Of a stretch of 64,000 nt of DNA, positions 18,634 through 26,921 are shown in pieces. Position numbers and translations under genes: made by a program. Each line of letters opens with the position of its first letter. Within the stretch, counting starts at the first letter, position 1. The notes below the pieces were generated by a model. That model saw only the letters and a program-made list of their open reading frames with translations, made no database searches and had not been told where the DNA came from. The stretch is taken from NCBI GenBank assembly GCA_947381945.1, contig CANCXM010000007.1:1-64000 (forward strand). The letters are read 5' to 3'. Source of the stretch: an uncultured Muribaculaceae bacterium (GTDB taxonomy: Bacteria; Bacteroidota; Bacteroidia; Bacteroidales; Muribaculaceae).

Positions 18634-19179
18634 ATGAAAGAAGAAATCATAATAGCCGGATTCGGAGGACAGGGAGTCCTTTCAATGGGCAAAATCCTTG
18701 CCTACGCCGGACTCATGGACGGCCTTGAAGTCACATGGATGCCTGCCTACGGACCCGAACAGCGCGGAGGCACCGCCAATGTCACCGTCATCATGTCTGA
18801 TGCTCCCATCAGCAGCCCGGTGCTGAACACCTACGATACTGCCGTCATCCTCAATCAGCAGAGCCTCGACAAATTCGAGTCGAAGGTGAAGCCCGGCGGA
18901 ACACTCATCTATGACCCCTACAGCATCCACCATGCACCAACACGCACCGACATCAAAGTAGTGCCTGTCGATGCAATGGAGGCCACTTTCGAACTGCCGT
19001 CGAGCAAGGCATACAATATGGTCCTTCTCGGAGCTTTGCTGAAAGTGCGCAACCTCGTGCCGGTCGAAGCTGTGATGAAGGGATTGAAAAAGACTCTTCC
19101 CGAACGTCACCACCATCTCCTGCCGGTCAACAAGGAGGCCATCATGAAAGGCATGAGCCTGCCGAAAACCGAGGCATGA
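18634..19179 (+). CDS. 2-oxoacid:ferredoxin oxidoreductase gamma subunit
   Basis: 181 residues, the usual length. The POR-gamma domain has GFGGQGVLSMGKILAYAG (about 8-25), YGPEQRGGTANVTVIMSD (about 42-59) and a conserved C-terminal helix. It interacts with CoA and the other subunits. Last gene of the four-gene operon; a strong promoter for tRNA-Asp follows about 100 bp later. Confidence 0.92.
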   Translation: MKEEIIIAGFGGQGVLSMGKILAYAGLMDGLEVTWMPAYGPEQRGGTANVTVIMSDAPISSPVLNTYDTAVILNQQSLDKFESKVKPGGTLIYDPYSIHHAPTRTDIKVVPVDAMEATFELPSSKAYNMVLLGALLKVRNLVPVEAVMKGLKKTLPERHHHLLPVNKEAIMKGMSLPKTEA

Positions 19180-19277
19180 CGAAAAGCGGAGAAATACCGG
19201 ATTTCTATTCCGAAAAACTCCAAAAACAAGCAAAAGTTGGCCATTTTGAGAATTTATCAAAATTTTCTTCAAAAATA

Positions 19278-19309
19278 TTTGCACAGTTCAGAAAAGCGCC
19301 TTAACTTTG
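19278..19309 (+). promoter_or_regulatory. Promoter of tRNA-Asp
   Basis: TTTG at 19278-19281, a 20-bp spacer and TAACTTTG at 19302-19309 match the Bacteroidota consensus exactly. The tRNA starts about 75 bp further on. Confidence 0.85.
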
Positions 19310-19383
19310 CACTCGCAAAACGGCAATAACCACAACGCCAAAAGCGATGAAAAGGGAACTGCACGATGCACCTCAAAAACCTT

Positions 19384-19457
19384 GGTGTGGTAGTTCAGCT
19401 GGTTAGAATACCTGCCTGTCACGCAGGGGGTCGCGGGTTCGAGTCCCGTCCATACCG
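19384..19457 (+). tRNA. tRNA-Asp (GTC anticodon)
   Basis: 74 nt. The acceptor stem GGTGTGG pairs with CCATACC (one G-T wobble) and the discriminator is G. The D-arm contains AGTTCAGCTGGTTAGAAT. The anticodon stem CCTGC/GCAGG encloses CTGTCAC with anticodon GTC. The T-arm is GCGGGTTCGAGTCCCGT. CCA is not encoded. It is a single-gene unit with its own promoter and terminator. Confidence 0.97.
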
Positions 19458-19470
19458 CTGAGGAGAGAGG

Positions 19471-19520
19471 AGAATGAGTAATTGTTGGGTTTCGGCCCGC
19501 GTTACTCATTCTTTTTTTTT
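19471..19520 (+). terminator. Rho-independent terminator of tRNA-Asp
   Basis: AGAATGAGTAA (19471-19481) pairs with TTACTCATTCT (19502-19512), with extra pairing in the loop (GGG/CCC), followed by a run of T to 19520. Confidence 0.9.
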
Positions 19521-19611
19521 GCATATACCCAAACTTCCAACCACGCCTCCACCGACCGGACGCTACGCAACCGGGATCGCGGGGACTCAACCGGAGATTA
19601 TATAAAACGAC

Positions 19612-19637
19612 AAAGGCTGTCGTTCTCGACAGCCTTT
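19612..19637. terminator. Second hairpin after tRNA-Asp
   Basis: AAAGGCTGTCG pairs perfectly with CGACAGCCTTT around a TTCT loop. The flanks are A/T-poor except the final TTTT, so it could act as a backup terminator in either direction. Confidence 0.65.
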
Positions 19638-19639
19638 TC

Positions 19640-19984
19640 GTAAAAAATGTGATAAATCTTTGGTTTTGTCTACTAAAAAACTATTTTGCAACCGTAAATT
19701 TTCGTGTTTAGGTATTGATTCTATATCTTTGTCAGCAACTCTTCATCTTGTGAAGAGGCTTGATTTCTTTCACGTCACAAAAGTACGGCGCAGTTATTAC
19801 AGACTTGTTACAATCGCAACACATTGCTGTTACACATTGCTATTTTAACAAGATTTCACATCAAAAGCGTTTTTTTGAGTATATTTCATGCGATATCGGA
19901 ACTTTTTCACACTTCTCACAAAGTTTAACTCATAGCATAGCGGGCTTGCCCTGACCACCATAAACCAAACTCTCCGCAAAAATG
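19640..19984. other. Non-coding stretch before sufC
   Basis: No gene, repeat family or strong structure seen. Short frames here have no start context or family likeness. In particular, no trace of sufB is present where it would be expected. The stretch is AT-rich, and a good promoter for sufC lies directly after it at 19985-20016. Confidence 0.6.
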
Positions 19985-20016
19985 TTTGGGTAGGTGCGAG
20001 AAATTGAGTAATTTCG
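19985..20016 (+). promoter_or_regulatory. Promoter of the suf genes
   Basis: TTTG at 19985-19988, a 20-bp spacer and TAATTTCG at 20009-20016 (one mismatch to TAnnTTTG) lie 51 bp before the sufC ATG. Confidence 0.75.
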
Positions 20017-20067
20017 CGACATCAAACAATTTAACGGATTATAATATAGCATACATAACATATCAGG

Positions 20068-20832
20068 ATGAGCAAAAAACTACTTGAAGTGCGCAACCTC
20101 CACGCCTCTGTTGAGGGGAAGGAAATTCTACGCGGTGTCAACCTCAGCGTAAACGAAGGTGAGGTACATGCCATCATGGGTCCCAACGGATCCGGAAAGA
20201 GCACCCTTTCAGGTGTGCTCGCCGGCAATCCGGCCTATACAGTGACCGAAGGCGAAGCCTTCCTACACGGAGTCAACCTTCTCGATCTCTCGCCGGAGGA
20301 CCGCAGCCATGAAGGCCTCTTCCTTTCGTTCCAGTATCCGGTCGAGATACCCGGAGTGTCGATGGTCAACTTCATGCGTGCCGCCGTCAACGCCAAGCGC
20401 AAATATTTCGACGAAGCGCCTCTCAGCGCGAGCGACTTCCTGAAAATGATGCGCCAGAAACGTGCGATCGTGGAGCTTGACAACAAGCTTGCCTCACGTT
20501 CTGTCAACGAAGGCTTCTCTGGCGGCGAGAAGAAGCGCAACGAAATCTTCCAGATGGCCGTCCTCGAACCTCGTGTGGCCATCCTTGATGAAACCGACTC
20601 CGGTCTTGACATCGACGCGCTCCGCGTAGTGGCCGGCGGTGTCAACAAACTAAAGACCGACAAGAACGCCACAATAGTCATCACCCACTATCAGCGACTT
20701 CTCGACTATATCCGTCCTGATTTCGTCCACATTCTCTACAAGGGACGCATCGTCAAGACCGGAGGGCCCGAACTCGCCCTTGAACTCGAAGAGAAGGGCT
20801 ATGACTGGATTAAGGAGAAGAATGACCTATGA
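20068..20832 (+). CDS. sufC: Fe-S cluster assembly ATPase SufC
   Basis: 254 residues. An ABC ATPase with Walker A GPNGSGKST (about 38-46), Q-loop LSFQYPVEIPG, the SufC-specific signature GFSGGEKKRNEI, Walker B VAILDETDSGLD and H-loop ITHYQR. SufC drives conformational change in the SufBCD scaffold during Fe-S assembly. It is the first gene of this unit; its promoter lies just upstream. sufD overlaps its stop by 4 bp (ATGA). Confidence 0.96.
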   Translation: MSKKLLEVRNLHASVEGKEILRGVNLSVNEGEVHAIMGPNGSGKSTLSGVLAGNPAYTVTEGEAFLHGVNLLDLSPEDRSHEGLFLSFQYPVEIPGVSMVNFMRAAVNAKRKYFDEAPLSASDFLKMMRQKRAIVELDNKLASRSVNEGFSGGEKKRNEIFQMAVLEPRVAILDETDSGLDIDALRVVAGGVNKLKTDKNATIVITHYQRLLDYIRPDFVHILYKGRIVKTGGPELALELEEKGYDWIKEKNDL

Positions 20833-22178
20833 GCAACTCCCTGACACAATATATCAATCTCTTCGAGGAGAACCGCGAACTCATCAACTCCAAATCGGCC
20901 GGAAAGCTCAACGCCGTCCGCGAGGAGGCACTCGGTGAGCTGCGCGATGCCCGTCTCCCCGACAAGAACAGCGAAGGCTTCGAGAAGACATCCATCGAGG
21001 ATATGTTTGCCCCCGACTTCGGTGTCAACATCTCGCGCGTCAATATCCCGGTAGACGTTGCTGCAAGTTTCAAGTGCGACGTCCCCGCGCTGTCGACACT
21101 CCTTGGGATAGTTGTCAACGATTCTTTCGTCCCCACCTCGCTTCTCGAATCGAAACTCCCCGAAGGAGTGTTCTTCGGTTCGCTCAAACGCGGAGCCGAA
21201 GTGCTTACGGAAGTTGTCAACCGCTACTATGCCGAAATCGCCCCTATGGGCGAGGCTTCTGTAGCTCTCAACACAATGCTTGCGCAGGACGGTGTCCTCA
21301 TCTACGTGCCCCGTGGTGTGAAGCTCCAGCGTCCGCTGCAGCTCGTCAACATCTTCTCATCGCCCGTTTCAATCGCGGCTTTCCGCCGTGTGCTCATCGT
21401 GCTTGAAGATGGAGCGGAAGCCCAGATGCTCGTATGTGACCACACTCAGGAACGCGCCAACAACTATCTGGCCTCACAGATTGTGGAGGTCTATGTCGGA
21501 GATGGAGCGCGCTTCGAGGCTTGCTCTATCGAGGAATCTTCGGCCAACACATCGCGCTACTCACGCATGTTTGTCCGTCAGGAAGCCCATTCCCATTTCT
21601 CGTTCAACTCTACCACGCTCACCTGTGGCACCACACGCAACGAGTTTGAAATCGACCTCAACGGCGAACACGCCGAAACCCACCTTGCAGGCATGGTCAT
21701 CGGCTCTGACTCGATGCACATCGACAACGATTCGGCCATCCGCCATCTCAAACCACGCTGCCATAGCAACCAGCTCTTCAAATATGTGCTTGACGACAAA
21801 GCGACCGGAGCTTTCGAAGGAAGCATCCTTGTGGCTGACGGAGCGCAGTTCACAGAGGCATATCAGAGCAACCGCAACATCCTTGCATCGACCGAAGCCC
21901 GTATGCACTGCAAGCCTCAGCTTGAAATCTACAATGACGACGTGAAGTGCTCACACGGCGCAACCACAGGTCAGCTTGACAACGAAGCGCTGTTCTACAT
22001 GCGTTCGCGCGGCATTCCCGAAGCCGAGGGACACACAATGCTCATGCAGGCATTCATGGTCGACGTGATTGACAGTGTCCACATCAACGGACTGCGTGAA
22101 CGCCTCCTCCACCTCGTTGACCGCCGTTTCTCCGGCACCCTCGGCGACTGCTCCGGCTGTCAGGGTAAGGATTGCTGA
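20829..22178 (+). CDS. sufD: Fe-S cluster assembly protein SufD
   Basis: 449 residues of the SufB/SufD beta-helix family: APMGEASVALNTMLAQDGVLIYVPRGVKLQRPLQLVNIF, the conserved HLKPRCHSNQLFK-like and CSHGATTGQLD...YMRSRGI blocks, and a C-terminal CSGCQGKDC. The RSRGI and CSHGATTGQ motifs are shared by SufB and SufD. Length and the Cys-rich end fit Bacteroidota SufD. With no sufB here, this protein either pairs with a SufB encoded elsewhere or could itself be the only scaffold protein. Confidence 0.9.
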   Translation: MSNSLTQYINLFEENRELINSKSAGKLNAVREEALGELRDARLPDKNSEGFEKTSIEDMFAPDFGVNISRVNIPVDVAASFKCDVPALSTLLGIVVNDSFVPTSLLESKLPEGVFFGSLKRGAEVLTEVVNRYYAEIAPMGEASVALNTMLAQDGVLIYVPRGVKLQRPLQLVNIFSSPVSIAAFRRVLIVLEDGAEAQMLVCDHTQERANNYLASQIVEVYVGDGARFEACSIEESSANTSRYSRMFVRQEAHSHFSFNSTTLTCGTTRNEFEIDLNGEHAETHLAGMVIGSDSMHIDNDSAIRHLKPRCHSNQLFKYVLDDKATGAFEGSILVADGAQFTEAYQSNRNILASTEARMHCKPQLEIYNDDVKCSHGATTGQLDNEALFYMRSRGIPEAEGHTMLMQAFMVDVIDSVHINGLRERLLHLVDRRFSGTLGDCSGCQGKDC

Positions 22179-22188
22179 CAAATCATAG

Positions 22189-22247
22189 GGACCGGAGCAC
22201 CACAACGCCCCGGTCCTCTATACTCTATACTTTACACTCTATACTTA
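22189..22247. repeat. Hairpin and TATAGAGT-type (family B) repeat before sufS
   Basis: GGACCGG (22189-22195) pairs with CCGGTCC (22210-22216). It runs directly into CTCTATACTCTATACTTTAC and another CTCTATACTTA, ending 7 bp before the sufS ATG. The same phrase precedes the genes at 36830 and 52266. Confidence 0.8.
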
Positions 22248-22253
22248 GGCAGA

Positions 22254-23471
22254 ATGGACTTGACTAAAATACGCGAAGACTACCCTATCCTCGACCGTAA
22301 GATATATGGCCGACCATTAGTCTATCTTGACAACACCGCCACGTCGCAGACCCCGCGTGAAGTGGTCGATTCAATCGTGTCGGGCTACACAAGCACCAAG
22401 GCAAACGTGCATCGCGGAGTCCATACCCTCTCGATGGAAGCCACGGAGTTGCAAGAGGGAGCCCGCCGGAAGGTCAAGGAGTTCATCAACGCACCCTCGA
22501 CCGACGAAATAATTTTCACGCGCGGCACAACCGAGGCCATCAACCTTGTGGCCGCGTCCTACGGGGGTACCTTCCTCCACGACGGAGACGAAATCATCCT
22601 CTCTGTCATGGAACACCACTCCAATATTGTCCCCTGGCAGCTTCTACAACAGAAGGCCGACATCCGCCTCCGCATCATCCCCATCCGCGAGGACGGATCG
22701 CTCGACATGGACGTGTACCGTTCGCTATTCAATGAGCACACGCGCTTCGTCAGCGTCTGCCATGCCTCCAATGTTCTCGGCACTGTAAATCCCGTCAAGG
22801 AAATCGTCGCAGAAGCCCACAGCCACGGAGTCCCGGTGCTTATCGACGGCGCACAGGCAGCTCCCCACCTCAAAATCGACGTGCAGGACATTGACGCTGA
22901 TTTCTATGCCTTCTCCGCCCACAAGATGTATGGTCCGGCAGGAGTGGGTGTGTTGTTCGGAAAGCGAAAACATCTTGAGATGATGCCCCCATATCAAGGC
23001 GGAGGAGAGATGATCGAGACAGTAAGTTTCGAAAAGACCACCTTTGCTGAACTTCCCTATAAGTTCGAGGCAGGCACTCCGGATTTCATCGGTATTGCAG
23101 CCCTGAACAAAGCCATCGACTACATGGAGCGCATCGGTATCGAAAAGATAGCGGCCCACGAACATGAATTGCTCGAATACACGACCAAACGGATGATTGA
23201 GGAGATACCGGGGGTGAAAATCTACGGTACCGCACCCGGCAAATGTGCCATCATTTCCTTCCTTGTCGGAGGAGAACATCACTACGACATGGGAATGCTC
23301 CTCGACAAGCTCGGCATAGCCGTGCGTACCGGCCACCACTGCGCCCAGCCCCTCATGCACTCCCTCGGCATCGAAGGCACAGTCCGTGCTTCATTCGCCG
23401 TCTACAACACAATCGAAGAATGCGACCTCTTCCTCAATGCCCTCAAACGCGTCAGCACCATGCTGATGTAA
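22254..23471 (+). CDS. sufS: Cysteine desulfurase SufS
   Basis: 405 residues, class V aminotransferase fold. It removes sulfur from cysteine as an enzyme-bound persulfide for Fe-S assembly, using pyridoxal phosphate. Internal aldimine Lys224 lies in FSAHKMYGPAG; catalytic Cys363 in RTGHHCAQPLM, the group II (SufS) pattern; the HHSN and DGAQ motifs are intact. No SufE or SufU gene is adjacent. It lies 75 bp after sufD, with a family B repeat in between, and is probably in the same unit. Confidence 0.96.
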   Translation: MDLTKIREDYPILDRKIYGRPLVYLDNTATSQTPREVVDSIVSGYTSTKANVHRGVHTLSMEATELQEGARRKVKEFINAPSTDEIIFTRGTTEAINLVAASYGGTFLHDGDEIILSVMEHHSNIVPWQLLQQKADIRLRIIPIREDGSLDMDVYRSLFNEHTRFVSVCHASNVLGTVNPVKEIVAEAHSHGVPVLIDGAQAAPHLKIDVQDIDADFYAFSAHKMYGPAGVGVLFGKRKHLEMMPPYQGGGEMIETVSFEKTTFAELPYKFEAGTPDFIGIAALNKAIDYMERIGIEKIAAHEHELLEYTTKRMIEEIPGVKIYGTAPGKCAIISFLVGGEHHYDMGMLLDKLGIAVRTGHHCAQPLMHSLGIEGTVRASFAVYNTIEECDLFLNALKRVSTMLM

Positions 23472-23604
23472 GAACCCTCTATCCATACATTGTCATAATC
23501 CGACAATAATATCACATCACGACATCTGCCACATCCACAATTTATATGTGACAGATGTTGTGATTTTTATTTCATATTCAGTATGATTAATCAGTAATTT
23601 ATTG

Positions 23605-23612
23605 TATCTTTG
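23605..23612 (+). promoter_or_regulatory. -7 box before the SanA-like gene
   Basis: TATCTTTG matches TAnnTTTG, 38 bp before the ATG at 23650. The -33 region has no clear TTTG. Confidence 0.5.
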
Positions 23613-23649
23613 CGCATTACGAACTATCACAGGGAAGAATAACAGGACG

Positions 23650-24708
23650 ATGAAACAATACAAGAGAATACTGTTGGGGCTTGTAACCCTCTTTGGTTTA
23701 TTGACAATCTTCACCTTGATTGTCAATCTGAAGGTGGCATCAACTGTAAATGGCAGGATTTACGATTGCGTAGATTCTATTCCTCATAATAAGGTCGCAT
23801 TGTTGCTCGGGACCAATCCTCTCAATAGATTGGGACGCCCTAACACTTACTTTACCAATCGCATTAAGATTGCTGCAGAATTATTTCATGCAGGTAAGGT
23901 TGACTATATCCTTGCCAGCGGAGATAATCATATAGAAAGTTATGATGAACCGACTGCAATGCGCGATTCGTTGATTGCCCGTGGCGTTCCTGAAGGCAGA
24001 ATAATTCTTGATTTTGCCGGATTCCGCACCCTTGATTCCGTCATCAGGGCCAAAGAGGTCTTCGGATGTGATTCACTTACCATCATAACGCAATCCGACC
24101 ATTGTGAAAGGGCTTTATATCTTGCGGAAGCGAATGGGATTACCGCAGTTGCCATATCTGCTCCAATCAAAGCCGGCAGATGGGTGCGTGTCCGACTTAC
24201 CTTGCGGGAGTGGCTCGCGCGGGACAAGATGATGCTTGACCTGTGGCTTGGCAAGCAACCTCATTTTCTCGGCGAGAAAATCATGATTCCGAAACCTCTG
24301 AAACAGAAGAGTTATTCTACCAACGATGGATTAACTATGAGCATTGTAAATCTTGATAATATAAAAATACCGGTTGACTCCATTGTTGTAGAAATGAAGA
24401 ATAACTCAGACAATGAAGCGACATTCGGAGAATATTATAACTTAGAGAAATCCGATAACGGCAAGTGGGTAGATTTATCCTATAATGACAAGATTACAAA
24501 ATTGTTGGAAGAAGACGAGGTGGAAATGGTGTTTAATGACGTAGGTTATCCGGTCCGCCCTCATTCTGTCCGGAGATATTCAAATAGGACCAAAGCGTAC
24601 AATGAGACTTTAGTGCCGGGTCATTACCGATTATCCAAGAAATTCTCATATCCTCCATATCCGACGTTAAAATCAGATACTGCCTATGTAGAATTTGAAA
24701 TAAGATAA
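23650..24708 (+). CDS. SanA/DUF218-type membrane protein with an extra C-terminal domain
   Basis: 352 residues from the ATG at 23650. One transmembrane helix (about 8-28) is followed by a DUF218/SanA domain (about 45-210: VALLLGTNP...NTYFTNRI, ILASGDN, ITQSDHCERALYLA). SanA-like proteins affect envelope permeability, such as vancomycin sensitivity; the reaction is unknown. After about residue 230 comes a further ~100 residues (DSIVVEMKNNSDNEATFGEYYNLEK...HYRLSKKF) that look like a bacterial Ig-like domain. Normal SanA is about 200-240 residues, so this is an extended form. Local GC is lower than in the suf genes. Confidence 0.85.
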   Translation: MKQYKRILLGLVTLFGLLTIFTLIVNLKVASTVNGRIYDCVDSIPHNKVALLLGTNPLNRLGRPNTYFTNRIKIAAELFHAGKVDYILASGDNHIESYDEPTAMRDSLIARGVPEGRIILDFAGFRTLDSVIRAKEVFGCDSLTIITQSDHCERALYLAEANGITAVAISAPIKAGRWVRVRLTLREWLARDKMMLDLWLGKQPHFLGEKIMIPKPLKQKSYSTNDGLTMSIVNLDNIKIPVDSIVVEMKNNSDNEATFGEYYNLEKSDNGKWVDLSYNDKITKLLEEDEVEMVFNDVGYPVRPHSVRRYSNRTKAYNETLVPGHYRLSKKFSYPPYPTLKSDTAYVEFEIR

Positions 24709-24783
24709 TAACGAGTAAAATCATCAACGAAGTCTCTTTGTGGCAATAAAATATAACTAATAATCAAAGATAAAATATAAATA

Positions 24784-25200
24784 ATGAGCAGAGAATACAC
24801 ACCTGAGAATATAACGCATCTGGAGCCGGACGATATTTTTGTTTTCGGCAGCAATCTTGCAGGGATGCATCGTGGCGGCGCAGCGCGTGTCGCTTTCGAT
24901 AAATTCGGCGCAGTATGGGGCCAAGGAGTCGGCATACAGGGTCAAACCTATGCAATCCCGACCATGCAGGGCGGTGTAGAGACCATCAAACCGTATGTTG
25001 ACGATTTCATCAAACTCGCCCGCGAATGGGATCAGAACACCTTCTATGTCACCCGAATCGGGTGTGGTATCGCTGGTTTCACCGATGAGGAAATCGCGCC
25101 TCTCTTTGATGAGGCATACGACCTCTACAACGTCCGCCTCCCCAAGTCTTTTGCCGAAATTATCGAACGTAAGCGCAAAAATAAAAGCGGTTTAGAATAA
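24784..25200 (+). CDS. A1S_2505-type phage-associated conserved protein
   Basis: 138 residues, cytoplasmic. It has the pattern DDIFVFGSNLAGMHRGGAARVA (about 17-38), YAIPTMQ, FYVTRIGCGIAGF and DEEIAPLF, matching the A1S_2505 family first named from phage genomes and distantly like macro domains (FGSN.aG.HG.GaA, then vT.iGCGiaG). No phage gene surrounds it, so it is likely a resident chromosomal member. Role unknown; nucleotide or ADP-ribose binding is a guess from fold likeness. Confidence 0.75.
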   Translation: MSREYTPENITHLEPDDIFVFGSNLAGMHRGGAARVAFDKFGAVWGQGVGIQGQTYAIPTMQGGVETIKPYVDDFIKLAREWDQNTFYVTRIGCGIAGFTDEEIAPLFDEAYDLYNVRLPKSFAEIIERKRKNKSGLE

Positions 25201-25215
25201 TCAGCAAAGGCTCCA

Positions 25216-26175
25216 TTAACCATATTTTGGAAACAATAGCTTCACGACAACCCACGTCAGGCGTCTGAAGTAGAGGTTGTGGAGATAGACGAGACGCATC
25301 CGGAGCGGGAAAGCGGTCCGCGATGTCACCTCATCGTGCAAACGCGATGACTGCTTGATGGCATTACACCTTGCAGCTTCCTCCGCCGTCCCTTCGGCCT
25401 CCTGACTGTACTGCGCGGCAAGTATCATCCGCCTCGCATCAATCAGAGGGACAATATCGGTTCGCCCGGCAGCCCGCATGTGTGTCTCTATCGCATCCAA
25501 TGAAAGCTCCCAGTTCCGCGGCCGTGCACTGTAGGAAGTACCGGTGATTGAGTTTTCAAGTCTGTAGGTAATGACGCTTGGGTCGCCCGGAAGCTCATAC
25601 AGGCGGTCTGTTGCCAACAGCAACCGCACACCCAACTCATAGTCATTCCATCCGGGCAGTGCTTCATTCCACCCACCGACACTGCGGACAAGCGAGGTCC
25701 TCACCACCATGCGCTGTGTTGACAGACATCCGCGAAACAGGTGATTGAACATGGGTGAACGCGATGTGTAGTACAGCTTGCGGGTACTCCCGTCAATATC
25801 CTGCAGATAGATGCTTCGACCGAAAATATCAATTTCAGGATGCAATGCAATTGCCGATTCAAAATCACCGACATGCGAAGGGAGCATCACGTCATCAGAA
25901 TCAAAAAACATAACGAACTCACTCTCCACCTCCCGCAATCCGCGGTTTCGTGCGGCACACGCCCCCGGCTTCATCTCCTGCACAACAATAACGTCAAGCT
26001 GAGGATTTGCGGCTGCCCATTGGCGCATGACATCCATCGTGCCATCCGTAGAGTTATTATCCACAAGCACGACCCTCGCCGGTCTTTCCCTCTGCGAAGC
26101 CACAGAGTCGAGAGTGCGACGGATGACCGACGCGCGGTTATATGCCGGAATAACTATTGTAACGAGTGAATTCAT
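25216..26175 (-). CDS. Family 2 glycosyltransferase
   Basis: 319 residues from the ATG at 26175; two codons upstream is a GTG. The GT-A domain starts at once: VTIVIPAYNRASVIRRTLDSVASQ, VDNNSTDGT, then the metal-binding FFDSDD (DxD) region and a WND(Y)ELG-like acceptor site (GWNDYELGVRLL). The C-terminal ~60 residues are basic. It transfers a sugar from a nucleotide donor; substrate unknown. A -7 box TAACTTTG (minus strand, 26181-26188) ends only 5 nt before the ATG, suggesting a leaderless mRNA. Confidence 0.88.
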   Translation of the reverse strand: MNSLVTIVIPAYNRASVIRRTLDSVASQRERPARVVLVDNNSTDGTMDVMRQWAAANPQLDVIVVQEMKPGACAARNRGLREVESEFVMFFDSDDVMLPSHVGDFESAIALHPEIDIFGRSIYLQDIDGSTRKLYYTSRSPMFNHLFRGCLSTQRMVVRTSLVRSVGGWNEALPGWNDYELGVRLLLATDRLYELPGDPSVITYRLENSITGTSYSARPRNWELSLDAIETHMRAAGRTDIVPLIDARRMILAAQYSQEAEGTAEEAARCNAIKQSSRLHDEVTSRTAFPLRMRLVYLHNLYFRRLTWVVVKLLFPKYG

Positions 26176-26180
26176 GCTCA

Positions 26181-26188
26181 CAAAGTTA
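26181..26188 (-). promoter_or_regulatory. -7 box at the start of the GT2 gene
   Basis: TAACTTTG (minus strand) matches TAnnTTTG and ends 5 nt from the start codon. The -33 region is not convincing. Confidence 0.4.
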
Positions 26189-26247
26189 GTATTATTTGAG
26201 CAATTTCCTTACATTTGCCACCATAAACCAAATAATCAATATAAACT

Positions 26248-26697
26248 ATGAATATTGGCGATAAAATCCCCGAAATACTCGGCCTCGATGCCGAAGGAAA
26301 AGAAGTCAAAAGCTCTGATTTTGCAGGCAAGCCCCTCATCATCTATTTCTATCCGAAGGACAACACCCCCGGTTGCACGGCGGAAGCCTGCTCAATCCGC
26401 GACCACAACAGCGAACTTTCGGCCAAAGGCTACACCGTCATCGGTATCAGCAAGGATTCAGTGGCAAGCCACCTGAAATTTGCCGACAAGTTCTCACTTC
26501 CCTTTATCCTCCTCTCCGACCCTACCACTGAGGTGAACCAGGCTTTCGGCGTATGGCAGAAAAAGAAAATGGCCGGACGCGAATACATGGGCACAGTCCG
26601 CACCACCTTCATCACCGATGCCAACCACACAATTACCAATATCATCACCAAAGTAGATACCAAAAAGGCCGGCGAACAGCTCCTCGGCCTCATCTGA
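26248..26697 (+). CDS. bcp: Thiol peroxidase of the Bcp/PrxQ type
   Basis: 149 residues, a complete AhpC/TSA-fold peroxiredoxin. The peroxidatic Cys43 and resolving Cys48 lie in NTPGCTAEACSIRD, the Bcp signature with both cysteines on one helix. KDNTPGCT and the conserved Arg in VRTTFI are present. It reduces hydroperoxides with thioredoxin in the cytoplasm. Divergent from the GT2 gene; a TACATTTG -7-like box lies at 26210-26217. A family A palindrome follows its stop and may serve as its 3' structure. Confidence 0.93.
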   Translation: MNIGDKIPEILGLDAEGKEVKSSDFAGKPLIIYFYPKDNTPGCTAEACSIRDHNSELSAKGYTVIGISKDSVASHLKFADKFSLPFILLSDPTTEVNQAFGVWQKKKMAGREYMGTVRTTFITDANHTITNIITKVDTKKAGEQLLGLI

Positions 26698-26743
26698 CAA
26701 CCCCTGAGAATCCCTGAATAGGCTCGAAGGGTACAATCAGCTC

Positions 26744-26907
26744 GAAGGGTACAGTCGGCTGGAAGGGTACAAAAAGACAGAAGGTCAGAAGAAACATAAG
26801 TTTTTTTGATATATACATTTGCGTCTCAATCAGATGCAAATAATATAAAGCTTATGTTTCTTCTGACCTTCTGTCTTTTTGTACCCTTCCAGCCGACTGT
26901 ACCCTTC
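26744..26907. repeat. Family A palindrome with perfect 57-bp arms
   Basis: Arms at 26744-26800 and 26851-26907 are exact reverse complements over 57 bp and contain GGTACAAAAAGACAGAAGG and TCAGAAGAAACATAAG. The loop is 50 bp. To the left, GAAGGGTACA-type units repeat again (26726-26743). It lies between the convergent peroxiredoxin and LytTR regulator genes and would form a very stable hairpin in RNA on either strand. Confidence 0.96.
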
Positions 26908-26921
26908 AGGCAATTCTATTC

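Noticed and set aside
19288..19590. A 100-codon minus-strand frame including the phrase GLEPATPCVTGRYSNQLNYHT
   Set aside because: It is antisense to tRNA-Asp. This is a well-known false protein in databases arising from tRNA genes, and the frame overlaps a real tRNA, promoter and terminator.
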